From: Tetraselmis striata
Lineage: Eukaryota; Chlorophyta; Chlorodendrophyceae; Chlorodendrales; Chlorodendraceae
Direction of reading: 5' to 3'
Length of the DNA stretch: 64,000 nucleotides
Assembly (NCBI GenBank): GCA_006384855.1
Contig: VCJN01001745.1
Location: 23,185-87,184 of the forward strand
The translations under genes were made by a program, and so were the position numbers. Numbering within the stretch: position 1 is the first letter of the stretch; every line of letters begins with the position of its first letter. This document shows, one piece after another, positions 10,317 through 21,578 of the stretch. The notes under the pieces are model-generated. The model saw only the letters and a program-made list of their open reading frames with translations. It was not told the DNA's origin and made no database searches.

Positions 10317-13300
10317 CTAATCCGAGTCAGCATCGCTGCCATAGCCCGCCAGTAGCCCAAGAGCATGCTGCGCGGCGCCGTCAGCCGTGGTGCTGCCGTG
10401 GTGTTGCCCAGTAGCCGCCACCTCATTCGCCTCCTCCGGTCGGCCACCCTGCGCAGGGTCGACCCCAGGGGCTGCGGACCCTGCATCAACCTGCGCCAGC
10501 CAATGGACAGCTAGTCAAGCAAATGATGATGACCCCCCTGGAAAGAAGTCCCAAGTTCGTGGGTACAAGCATAGCACAATCGGACATACTGAGTGATGAT
10601 GACGGCGGCAAGAACAGTGACAATGATGATAGTATGCTGGGGTGGGGCTGAGGATGGGGTCAAGTTTTGCATGGTCACTTGCAGAACACAGACAATCACA
10701 CCTGCATACATCGCTATATCAATATAGTTGCACAAGTACTATGATATCGGACAGGAATATGCTATGATTGTGCGCAACCTGTGTTCCGGTCCTCAGACTC
10801 GCAATCAGATGATGACCACGATAGTGCTTACGCACACATATCAAAGCGACGCCGTTGCCGGCGTTCTTGACAGCCCAACCAGCAATCAGACGCGTGTGGA
10901 ACAGGAAGTTGCCGTGCTTGGTCTTTATTACCTGGGGTGCTCCCTGACGCGTGTAGTCATAGTACGGATCGTGCGCGTCGTCGTCTGGAGGCAGGTACCG
11001 GGAGATGTCGTCCTCCTCCACCACGGGCGGTGGCGGGGGCTCGACATAGACGCCGACCGAGGGCCCGGCATAGGTGCTGACGCCCGGAAGCGTGGCGATG
11101 TTGTACTGCGCATCGGTGTCCGGATAAGCACCTGATGCCATGGGAAAATGCGGGGCACACTGAGTGCCAACATGATAGGGAGAGTGTGATACAACCAAAG
11201 ACCGTTGGAATGGGTTGTTGACATGATATTAACCTCCACAGCAGGGCAAGCGCAGGAGATGGTATTGCAACAGGGAAACCACACAGCGCACCAGTGGCGG
11301 CCAGAGACATCTGCAGGATGCGCGCCTGCTTGCGATCTTCCGGCAGCCGCGCCACCTCGTCTTGCACGGCGCGCACGAAAAGCTCTTCCCTGCGAAGTGC
11401 CGATCGCAGAGCACTCACAACGGCAGCCGCTAGGTGGGACAAGGCTGCGCGGCGGGAGGAGTCCCGCACCCAGCACATCCGTTCAATACTATAAGTGGAT
11501 GAGATGGCTCCGCCTATTTGCCCTACTCTAAGAGCGAAATCGATTAAGGACGGCTGTAAGAAACACTACACATTCTTATTCTACAAAAAAGAGTCTTGAA
11601 AGTGCCTAAATAACAAGCCCTCTGTCCCCTAACCAAGGCTCCAGGTGACACATGGCGAGTCAGAGGGGGGGGGGGGGGGGGGGGGGGGGGCAAGGCGCAC
11701 CTGCTCCGCTTGACTTGTCGCACCACGCCGGGGTTGGGGTCGTCATTGGCCCATTTAATCTCTAGCACCTGTACAACGATCCATTGAGAGTGAAGAGGCC
11801 GGCATACACCAATCATGCATTGCACGCATGTCATGTAGGGTGGCTCCACGGTTGTTAAGTTCAGGAAGCCCTGCATCACTGTTATTCTGGAATTACGCCT
11901 TGAAATTTACAATCGGGGGAGGGGGGGGGGGGGGGGGGGGGCACCTCGCCCTCGCTAGAGCCGTAAAAGCCTTGCGCCTGCATCGCCTCTTTCGCAAACT
12001 CCGCATTGCAACGCCACTCGTAGCTCACAAACACCAGCGCCTTGGCGGGGACGACGTGCACCTTGCTGCCAATGCATAAACACATGCCGGGACGCTCAGT
12101 CGCGGTGTTGGACTATGATCCCAAATGCCGCACAGCTCTCCAATCTCAGCAAGCATCTCACCAGCAACCATTGCGCGGCCTGCATAACACGCTCAGCTTC
12201 CAACTCTGAGTTTTGATGCCGGTAGACCACTACCTACAACTCCTTGTTACCCTCCCCCTCCCTCCCTCTCCCTCTTCCGCTCTCACAGACACACATGCAC
12301 ACATTTCCAAGTTGCAACCACCGTTGCATGGATGGTACTCGGTACGTACGATTGCACTTCCTACAAGCTTTATCCTAGCCAAATCGAAACATATTGTACA
12401 AATGAGAGCTTATCATCCTAACTTTTACAGCTATATCACTATTTTGTCGTGGTTTGATATCAATGTAGATAAGCTAATTCCTATGGCAATGCGGTGACAC
12501 CGATTGATGATACCCCATGCTATCGCTGAAGAAAAGCTGCGAGAGAGTAAAAGGCATTGGATAGATGGAAGCAGAGGTGTGACGCATGCAGGCGGCCAAA
12601 GCAACACATGTGCAAGGTCCCCCAACGTTGGAAGAGCACTGCCCGCATGGAACATGAATACGCGTCCAGATCCTCAGGCTGGCAATGCTCAGTTGGTTGT
12701 GCGCGCAAGCAGATACGGCCAGGCGCGCACTGTAGGCGGCCCCACTCCCCAAAATTCTCGCTTGCCAGCCGCTGCACCTCCGCAGCGCTCAGCTTCCCGG
12801 CGCCCCCATAGTGGACAAACAACGTGCGGCAGTCGCGCATCGCGGATCCCACGCCCTGAGGTGAGGGCCGCCATGAGCACAAACCTACCACTGTGAGCGC
12901 AGCCGCATGCCGGGGCCCCCTTGTGTGGATGCATGCAGTAGCCAGAGCACAAAGCTGCGTCCGTGGCAGTGGCGCGTTTGCGCTCATAGTGGCGCTCACC
13001 CCGCGGTCGTCCTTGTCATCGCGACCGCGGTCACGCCCGAAGCAATCGCGCGAGTGATCTTTCTCCAATGTCACAGCATCCTGGAGCGGGGCAACCGGGA
13101 CCGCTGGACTATCTCACACCACACCACCCGCCGCACGGGACGCAATAGAGGATATGTGCTCACCTGCTCCGTGGGCGCGCGGTGGAGGAAGGTGCAGTTT
13201 TGCCCTGCAGTGCAGCACCCCTGCGCAAAGTAGACGCACAACTGCTGGATGCCCGCCCAGTCGGCGCGGGTGCGGCCTGCGTCGCGGGAGATGACGCAGC

Positions 13301-14013
13301 GCGTGGGTGCGCGCACTCCGCGCGGCCTCCTCTCACGCTTTTTATTGTGGTACCTATTGCGGCGGTAGCCAAAGGCGTGAAGGAGAGGTCACACAAGGCT
13401 CAAGAGGGGGGGGGGGGGGGGGGGGGTCTTCATGTGCCGAAGCGGTAATATGAACAAGCGGATAAGAATATACACTGCCTGCCAGATGCCAAACGCAGAA
13501 GAACCATAGCGAATGTTCTGACATGTTGCGATTGTTCGAGCAAGCCCAATTTCAAGCTTTTGATAAATAAGGGCTTTCCTATGTGCATGTGTCCAGCACA
13601 TGTAGGCATGCATGAGTGCATGACAATCAGATACTCAATGACGGGTGCGAGTCGCACCATATATTGTGCCCTCCACCGCCGCCGCCGTCGTAGTCATGCG
13701 CCGGGCGGGCAGGCTGCGCATGGGGGGGCACGGGGAATTCTCAGCAGGCAGCGAGCCGCCCGTCAGCGCGAGCCCCCTACAAGTCAATATGTCTTGACGT
13801 TATCCCCCCCCACCCCCTGTCAGGTTCTCAAGTGGCATTTCGTTGAAAAGCTCGAGGCAAACCAGGGCAGGGGAAGGGAGGGAATGGGGGAAGGGGGAGA
13901 GAAAGAAAGGGGGGGGGAGGCGGGGGGCACGCCTGCTTGCGCGCTGGGCGGTTGAATATAGCGGCGGCCGTCGCCGCGTCTGCGCCCAGCTGGTCCTCCA
14001 CCCGGCGGGACAT
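10317..14013 (-). CDS. CWC2: Pre-mRNA-splicing factor CWC2 homolog (torus + CCCH zinc finger + RRM), 11 exons
   Basis: CWC2 binds U6 snRNA and helps form the catalytic core of the spliceosome. Exons on the minus strand, 5' to 3': 14013-13933, 13850-13814, 13739-13658, 13353-13164, 13080-13000, 12855-12731, 12065-11945, 11768-11701, 11488-11292, 11131-10932, 10490-10317. They join in frame to 451 aa. Visible in order: RPARKQ near residue 25, HNIWYHN (64-70) opening the torus, TRCVISRDAGRTRAD (84-98), CCCH finger C106-C114-C120-H124, FGRDRG linker, RRM with TLFVHY (168-173) and KALVFVSYE (207-215), then NAEFAKEAM and IKWANDDPNPG. The C terminus is Pro/Asp-rich and ends GLLAGYGSDADSD, a family-typical ending. 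Stop TAG. All introns are GT-AG except the first, which needs a GC donor to keep frame. Plus-strand poly(G) in introns at 11665-11690, 11921-11941 and 13406-13426 is poly(C) in the sense orientation. Start chosen because the frame runs straight into RPARKQ. Confidence 0.9.
11665..11690 (-). repeat. Intronic poly(C) on the sense strand (26 nt)
   Basis: Begins about 11 nt after the donor of the CWC2 exon ending at 11701; sense-strand sequence GTGCGCCTTG then C26. Confidence 0.95.
11921..11941 (-). repeat. Intronic poly(C) on the sense strand (21 nt)
   Basis: Begins 3 nt into the intron after the CWC2 exon ending at 11945: donor GTG followed directly by C21. Confidence 0.95.
13406..13426 (-). 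repeat. Intronic poly(C) on the sense strand (21 nt)
   Basis: In the CWC2 intron upstream of the CCCH-finger exon, about 50 nt before its acceptor. Confidence 0.95.
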
Positions 14014-15249
14014 GCCTGCCCTTCGCAGCCGGTGTATCGGAGCAACGGCGGGGTAGGCGTGGCTCCACGATCAGATGCTACTTCTCAAGCGGGTGAAGCA
14101 TACAAGGTGTGTTTGTCGTTTACTATTCCTGCCTGCTGGCGAGATCACGAAAGCCCGAAGGCAGGTGGCGATGTGATGACGACCCGCCACCGCCTGCGGA
14201 TGATCGGCGCCAACGAACGAGTATATAGCGAAAAGTCTCCATTAAATCCTTACCCGAGTACTACTAAGGAAATATTACGCTATCACGTTCGTTCGCCACA
14301 TCCGCGAAAGATGACTAAGGAAAAATTTGGGCACTTCCGCCCGACGGCCCGACGGCCCGACGGCCCGACGGCCCGTGCTACCATCTTGAATAAAGCAGCT
14401 CGAAATCGACCTCGATCGCTCCAGGCACCTGGAGTAAAATAACTCCCGAGATATCTACATTGTACGGGTACCCGGGTAGCTAACGCGCTTGTTCCTCCTT
14501 CTCCGGGAGAGCGGGGCGCGCGGTTGCGCGACGCACGTACATGTGTCAACTCCCGAATGTAAGCAGCAAGCAGCAGCAGCAGCGCTTGCTGGCGATGTAC
14601 ATGTCTCGCCGTCCGCTGCTGCCGGCGCCATCCCAGCGAACTTTCACAGCCCGACCGCTGAAGCAAGGCTAGTGTCTGTATTTTGTGGAAGAGGCACTGG
14701 TATCACACGCAAGCACGCTCACCGACACGCACCGCGACGCGGTTGGAGATAACTGGGAGGTATGCGGAGGGAGCGCCGGCGGCATGCCGCCCGCGGCAGA
14801 TTGGTCCACGTCAGGGCGGTCGCCTGGGCTTGGGGAGGATGCTGGCACAGTTTTGCTAGTCGCTGCTTGCGATGAGAAATCAGCGGCTCGGTAGGGCAGG
14901 CAGTTTAATGACATCCTCGCTGCTGCCGAAGCACTCGTGTCTTCGGCGTTTGCAAGTTATTTTGTGGAGAGTATACAAGAGGGAACACCGCCGGTAGTAT
15001 AGTTTGTTGGCAGCTCGCTCGCGCTACCTGTAGCGGGCTCCAGAGTGGCTGCGGTAGAAGACTCCAGCTCGAGAAGTCAGGCAGTGCAATGGCATTCTCG
15101 CTACTGCGCGAGCACTGGCACCATAGGCCTTTGCGAGTTATTTGGCAGAGTCTACAGAGAGAGGAGACTCTGATGCTTGTTGGCCGCTCGCCCCATGAGT
15201 GCACCTTAGAAAGGTTGCCTCAGCACCCAGAAGGTTGTGGTTGAGGCTA
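14014..15249. promoter_or_regulatory. Divergent intergenic region between CWC2 and the 519-aa gene
   Basis: Both genes point outward from here, so promoters for both should lie within it; no TATA box or other element can be assigned. Holds a 9-bp tandem repeat (CCCGACGGC, about four units, 14340-14375) and a diverged local duplication (14905-15015 against 15092-15190). Extra 5' exons of the 519-aa gene cannot be excluded. Confidence 0.45.
14905..15190. repeat. Diverged ~100-bp tandem duplication
   Basis: Both halves share, in the same order, a TCGCTGCTGC/TCGCTACTGC block, GAAGCACT/GAGCACT, GTTTGCAAGTTATTTTG/CTTTGCGAGTTATTTGG, GAGAGTATACA/CAGAGTCTACA and a closing TTGTTGG...CGCTCGC. It lies directly upstream of the start used for the 519-aa gene. 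Confidence 0.55.
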
Positions 15250-17585
15250 ATGGGCACTGATGCGAACCTCAGGCAAGACGAATTGGAGCTTCAGCCGCAT
15301 TGGAGGGGGGAGAGCTCCGCCAAGGAGCGGCGCGCGACTCTGCGCGGAGAGGAGATGGGGAGGGATGCAGATGGCGAGGAGGCGGGGCCCACATCCGTGG
15401 CGAGGCCAGTGTCGAGCCAGCTGAACAAACTGCTTAATCTCGCACACAAAACACACGACAGACGCAAGGCGGAGGGGAAGGTGGGAATACCTCCCCCCCC
15501 CCCCCCCCCCCCCCCCCCCCGGATGCATGTCCACTGGCACCCTACTCCACCCCACCGTCTCCATGTGCCATGCTATGCCTTCGGCCCGCGCATATCTCTC
15601 GCCATGTGCCCCCCTCCAGCTCCACTATCCGTTCACCAAGGAGTACGAGTCCTTCGACCAGGAGCAGCAGATGCGGACAGCCACAGGGTGGCAGCGCAAC
15701 GATGCCGTCACAGCCATGTTTGGCTCCAAGATCAGGTGAGGCGAGCTGAAACCCGCTCCAACTCTAATAGCACTACCTAGCATGTAGAGGTGAGCTGCAC
15801 GCGCTTGGGACCATCCGGCTATACAATGCCTCGCTGTCTGATGAGCGCCTGCCACCACAGGAACCCGTCCACCCTTGGCGCGAGCAGCACCGCCTTCATC
15901 ACCAGCCTTACCGGGCCCATGCCTGGATCCTACAACCTGATTGAGGTCACATGCCAGCACGACGCCAACGTGCAGAAGAGCGACCTGAAAGGCACCGTCG
16001 GCTCGCCCACCCGCCCAGGCATCCAGCCAACGGTGTGTCCATTCAGCCTTGCCCGCACCGACTGCTCTGCCGGCAGCGTGCTGCATGTTGCTCAAAGTGT
16101 GCAGTTACCATGCAGGTTGGCCCTGTCACTACGCTCTTCCGATGGTACGCACGGCGTAGCATCGCGCTGGGCTGCCAGCAGCCAGAGAACATGCCACCCA
16201 AGCTGATAGAGGACGCGAAGGTATGCATGTTGCAAATCAGCCGTATGCCGATGTTGAGTGACTGTAGCTACAGAGGGTCTGGGCTGAGCGGGACATGTCC
16301 CCACGCCGCCCACCCACGCCGCCTCCCTCCAGCTCTCGCTCTCCATGCGCCAAGGCGGCAACTGGGACAACGACCCGGTGATGAACTGCAAAGAGATCAC
16401 CGCCATGCTGGAGGACTACGGCCTCGTGCCTGGCGAGCTGCGCCGCGGCGATGTGCAGCGCGCATTTGCCATGGTGGCTGGCTGCCCCAAGAAAGGTGCG
16501 GCATCGGGGCCCAATCAGCTGTCACGCGCAGCACTTCCGCTCTGTCAGAGTCAGCCGAAGCCCGCCAGCCCACCTTAGGCACAAGGTGAGCATGCGATTG
16601 GTCCTCTCAGCGCTCAATTGCCCCCCTTAACGCGTCCACCGCGCACAGGCCATGTGGTGCCCAACCCGCACCCGGAGGAGCTGCGCTACCCCGAGTTCTG
16701 CCAGCTACTGGTGCGATTGGGGCTACTGCTCAACAGCAAGCCGGAGACGTCGCAGTGGTATCCCCAGGACGAGGACCGGGTGAGAATGCATTCGCCTCCC
16801 GCTCCTATAAGAAGGCAATGTCGTGTCAGCTCGATCACAGTATGCATGTCCCTTGTCGGTACAGCAAAATACTATGCCAAATCGAATACCCAAGACAGGT
16901 GTCCGTGATCACATATACTCACAGCAATGGCGCGTGTTGGAGTAGTGGGTATAGCGGTTGGTTTGCTTGCAGCAATAGACTTACATAGCGGCAGACACAG
17001 CAAGATGGAAATCTGCGGCAAGGAATCGCGTACCTTATACAGGCTGTCATATAGTCCGTTGATTGCTGCTTGCGAGGCAAGGTCAAGCTCCGCAAACAAG
17101 CATGGGCACCCATCTGATTTTGGGACGGGGCCCCGCGGGTGTGTGTGTGTGGGGGGGGGGGGGGGGGGGTCCATAGCGGCGCACCGGCAGTCCCCTAAGC
17201 CATGTGTGCAGACTGCTAGGCATGCACCGTTTCGCTGCACGCACATGCATGTCTATGTGCCCACTGCTGACCTTGTTGGCGGCCGTACTGAACCCCCCTT
17301 CCCCCCCCCTCTTTCTGCCTGTACGGCATGCGCACAGCTCAAGGCCTTCACTGACCGCCTGCTCATCACTTCGCCAAATACGCGTCAGCTGCAGATTAAG
17401 TTGGCAGCATTCCGCCGCACCGCACGCGATCGGGTGGGCCCCCTCATATGCCTGGCTTGGAGACACTTTGAGCCTCTTTATAACCCCTGTTTAGCGTGCC
17501 TACAAAACAATCTACACCCTTGCGGGAAAATGACTCACAAATGTGTTAAATAGACCCTTTTATGATTCATACACATCTACATACA

Positions 17586-17619
<34 letters not shown>

Positions 17620-19119
17620 CATATATGCTAACTAGCCATGCGCCGGTATGTACATCCCATACATTGACCCCAATAAGATCGCAGCCACACCGCCCCCCAT
17701 CTCTCCGCTGGCCCTCCGTCTCATGCACGCTGCCCTGGGTGTGCACGCAGAGCGTGATGCGGCGCGAGCGTAAGATAGACTACATGGCAACGCCGTCCGC
17801 CTTCGACACCGCGGCATCGCTTCCGCCCTCCTTCAAGACGTTCCTCCCTGGCAGCAATAACGGCGCAAAGCACGTCAACTGGAACCCCACCAAGGCCGAG
17901 CCGGTGCAGCCTCCCGGGGCAACAAGACCCGTTGTATTACTCGTTTTGACATCCTGGCGGGCCAATGCTGTAATGTACTCCTGGCCGCGTTATCGTAATC
18001 CCCCCCCCCCCCCCCCCGCCCCCGCTGCCTGCGCATCAGGTGCCCAAGCCGCTTCTGCAGCAACTGTTAGCGGGAGACGCCGCTGCGCTCAGCAAGATGC
18101 AGCCCAAGTGGACGGTGCGCTCCCTCCAGTATCTGTGCAGACAAGTCACAGCTGCTGCATCTCACCCTTGCCCCCCCCCTCCCCCCCCTCTCTGCTTTTA
18201 ACTGCTTACTGTCTCTTGCCCCGGCGTGTAGGCTTTTGACGGTACCAAGCTGGACATGGGCATTGTGAGCCTGGGAGATATTCGCAAGTACCGCGTTGTG
18301 TTGCGCAACCGAAGTATGCCCCCCCCTCCCCCCCCCCCCCCACCTTTTCTCCGTTTCTCCCCATCGCCACCTCCCATTAGCCCTGCAGCGACTAACCCCT
18401 CCCCGTTGCACGTGTGCAACAGCCAAGCGCCAGGTGCGCTTTGAGACCAACGTGGTGGGCGGCTCTTGGATCGACACCTTTCACAGCGAGGAGTGAGTGT
18501 TCTATTCCATCCACCCAGTCCATCTAGATGGGGCCGTAGATGGTAGATAGTCATGCAGGTCACTTGCATTTGCTTGGTCCATGGCTACCGAGCCTGTGAT
18601 GATGGCTACCCTGGGCTAGGGTCTCAGCTGCAGCGTAGCGAAGGCGTTGTTAAGAGTATCCTACACTCAGCGCACCTATGTTGACACAAGCAATGCTGCT
18701 GGAAGCAGGCCACTGGCGTCGTGCCTGCCGCGCGTGCTGGAGATCACCGCGCGCTTTGATCAGGTGGGCGAGCTGCGGGGCTCCATTGAAGTCCGCGCCA
18801 GCGAAATCCACATCTACAATGCCCCCATAGGTGCGTCATCGTCTCCTTGCCCCCCCCCCCCCCCCCCCCGCCGCCCCCACCCCAGATTTTCCCGTTTTTT
18901 GCAGCGGCACATTCATGCGGGGTATGTCAGTACCTGGTCATGGATAAGATACTAGCGGGATGGAAGCATGGTCGGATGAGAATGTCTGGACAGAGAACGT
19001 CGCATCACCTTGCATTCACATGTTCATTCACTCTGGACTGACACGCTGTACTGCTGGTGCGAACCGCCCACGCAGAGGAAGTGGTCATCCCCATATACGC
19101 CCGTGTGATGGAAATCTAA
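15250..19119 (+). CDS. Unrecognised 519-aa protein with C-terminal Ig-like (ASH/MSP-type?) beta region, 13 exons
   Basis: Exons: 15250-15480, 15620-15735, 15861-16032, 16116-16220, 16333-16495, 16649-16779, 17338-17433, 17751-17903, 18040-18114, 18232-18313, 18423-18492, 18709-18830, 19076-19119. All junctions are GT-AG and the frame is kept throughout, ending with TAA and a TGTAA 40 bp on. The N terminus (to ~80) is charged and likely disordered. The middle (~210-310) has helical, EF-hand-like segments (KEITAMLEDYG; LRYPEFCQLLVRLGLLL) without an obvious calcium loop. The last ~110 residues alternate hydrophobic strands (MGIVSLGDIRKYRVVLRN; RVLEITARFDQVGELRGSIE; ending VVIPIYARVMEI) and read like an ASH/MSP immunoglobulin-like domain, a fold common in ciliary proteins. 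A flagellar role is a guess. The start ATG is the first in frame, but an upstream exon is possible. Confidence 0.8.
15493..15520 (+). repeat. Intronic poly(C), 28 nt
   Basis: First intron of the 519-aa gene, beginning 13 nt after the donor. Similar sense-strand C tracts follow in later introns of the same gene at 18001-18017, about 18319-18342 and 18850-18869; 17151-17169 is a G tract, the exception. Confidence 0.95.
17571..17622. repeat. (ACAT)n microsatellite
   Basis: About eleven ACAT units with a few variants, inside an intron of the 519-aa gene. Confidence 0.9.
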
Positions 19120-19158
19120 TGCCAGCCTACTTTACTCGGTTTAGCCTCTGCAGCATTG

Positions 19159-19163
19159 TGTAA
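19159..19163 (+). terminator. TGTAA polyadenylation signal
   Basis: TGTAA 40 bp downstream of the 519-aa gene's stop codon; TGTAA is the common polyadenylation signal of green algae. Confidence 0.5.
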
Positions 19164-19266
19164 CACTGCATACTGGTCACCTGCTGAACACCTGTCCCCA
19201 GAGCTCATGACGTTGCATACTTTTACAGGATGAGATCAGGTGTTTCGGCGCAGTTCGACACTATTA

Positions 19267-19323
19267 CTGTCGAAAGGGGGGGCGGGGGGGGGGGGGGGGG
19301 GGGGGGCGGGGGGGGGGGGGGGC
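19267..19323. repeat. Interrupted poly(G) tract
   Basis: About 55 nt of G with single C interruptions, downstream of the 519-aa gene. Confidence 0.9.
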
Positions 19324-21578
19324 GGAGGGGGCAAGCCTCTTGGGAATACGGGTCCATCTCAGCAACACCCCCATCCCATCGGGCCCTCTGTCTCGATTTA
19401 AGACATGGCTGACTCTCGATGATCAACATAGCGCCAGCTTTCTGCTCTTGCTCCAGTCTGGACTGGCAAATAAGCGAAACTGCTCAATTGGCTGTCAAAC
19501 ATCAGTGTGCAGTAGATGAACTGGATATCTTCTTTCAATATTGTGGTTACGCAGGGAGCGGGCGGACACTGTAATAATTACCAATGTTTTTCGTGCCACT
19601 GGACCTACGACTGCTAGCTCCACTGTCTAGTCCATTGCTAATACGGACTCAAGGGAAGCGTTTTGTGGTCAGGTATGTTATGAAAAAAATATACACGCGG
19701 CTGTATATTATAATACATGCGCGCCAAGCGCGCGCGGCCGCGCCTCGGCGCGCGCGGCAATGATATAATTCTGATATATGATCAAGGGGAGTATTTTTAT
19801 AAATATATAAATTAAAAACCAGCCGCTACCAGTCCGGGTGGGCCAGTTTTAGGGTTGCTGTCTTCATATTTTATTTAACAGTAATCCTTTCGCTTTTAGC
19901 GGGGGATTTGTTTATACTGGCCTTTGGAATTCACACCAGCACGGGTGCGAGTACCATCTCAGGAAGCAACTTACACACGATGATGGTGCTGAAGGGTGCA
20001 TCGCTGTGGGGGCAGGCCACCCTGGCTGCACTGTATAGACATTTTGTGGTGGCAGGGCCATACGCAGGCCCAGGGACATATCCATGCGTATCCTGGCGAC
20101 GGGCGGCCCTGACTGGCTCGATGATGTGATCACTTCCTGACAGAAGAATGTTTACAGCCTTCACGGGGCGTTTTGCGGGGCTCCATGGTGGGTCATGTTT
20201 ATGGGCCGTATATACCCCGTATATACTCAGCATTATCTGTGGTGGAGAAATATACCCCGTTTACGTATCCATTAACCCAGGCGAGCAGCGCGGTCACAGT
20301 AACCCAGGTGGCATGCGGTTGTGAGCGTGGCTGACGGCCAGCTGCAGGTGCTGCAGTACCCGGCCGCCATGCTGCCGGTATGCTGTGTCTTTGCTGTGAC
20401 AGACGGCCGCTGGTCGAGCGCGTTAGTCGCTTTTCGATAAAAACTCCGCGCAGGAACGAGCCGAGCTTAATCAGCATAATCATCATGGCACGACGCCAGG
20501 CGTCAACAGGCGGGAATGCGATACTGTCAGCGACGGTTCCTGGAGGGCTAACACAGCTGCGCCGACGCGATACACTACACGGGCCGGCTGCTGGGTAGCA
20601 GTAAATTGTATCGGGGCGCTAGATAACAGCCTTAGTTATGGTTTCGGAGCAGCAGCACCGCAAAGAGCGGTTGCACTTGCAATTGCTGCGCTGCAAGGCG
20701 ATCCGCCCCGTCGAGAACAGCTCTTGTGTCGCGAATCGCACTTTACCACCGCCTACAACACTGTTGGTTGGTGTCCCAGCAGCACAATTTATCACGGCAA
20801 GATGTGAGACCCAATGCGGGATGCATGGGATGGCAAGATGCCGGGCAAGAAGGTGTGTAGAGCCGCTTTGGACAGTGTTTCGCAAACACTGCGAGCACTG
20901 TCCGAGCCCGGCACAAGGAGCACCATGGCACGGCGGCGCAGTGGTGTTTCAGGGCGTGCATTGGTGGACGTGCTTATGCACAATAGTCTTTGTCATGCGT
21001 TTTAAAAATGAACGCTACCTCAAGCATGGGATACGACCTGGGTGCGACCCGAAGAATTGATGTCATTCAGTGTTGTCAAGCGAGCAGACCGCGACACACA
21101 TACAGGCTGCGGAAGCGGTCTACCCTCTGCAAGGGGTGGCCTTGCCGTGCATGGCTCCTCATCCCTGGGGCACACGAATACAATCAAGAGCAATTAGATT
21201 AGACAGGCCGCAGACTTAAGTGCAAACCAGATCCTTTCCTTATTTTGCCCATGTGGGGTCACATATATCTACCGAAAGCAGCAGTCACAAAAGTTGCTCT
21301 ACATGTACCTGCCTGAGCATGCCGGCGCGCAGGTCAAGGCCGGTCGGCGTGTTCTGGTCGTGTTTGGGTACGCACAGCGAATCGGCCTCCTCGTGGCTGC
21401 GCAGCCCTCTCATTGTGTGGCCAAGCACCAATCGCTTATTGACGGCCCGCGATGCTCGGGTTGCAAAGTAGACTCTCTGCTTAGAGTGGGCCTTCTCACC
21501 CTGGTGGGCATGGTGACGAGGCACAACCGAGATACGCAGGAGCGACCTTGACCACCCTTGTTGTTCATAGGCAGTGGG
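19324..21578. other. Intergenic, no gene recognised
   Basis: Open frames up to 140 codons (e.g. 20638-21060 plus) show no domain. 19690-19810 holds an unusual block: AT-rich flanks around a GCGCGC-rich, nearly self-complementary core at about 19718-19760. Confidence 0.5.

Noticed and set aside
17571-17622. CRISPR-like or other array
   Set aside because: A plain ACAT microsatellite in an intron; there are no spaced repeats anywhere in the window.
17632-17750. An extra exon MYIPYIDPNKIAATPPPIS
   Set aside because: Its frame meets a stop soon after and it is not needed; the exon from 17751 keeps frame with both neighbours.
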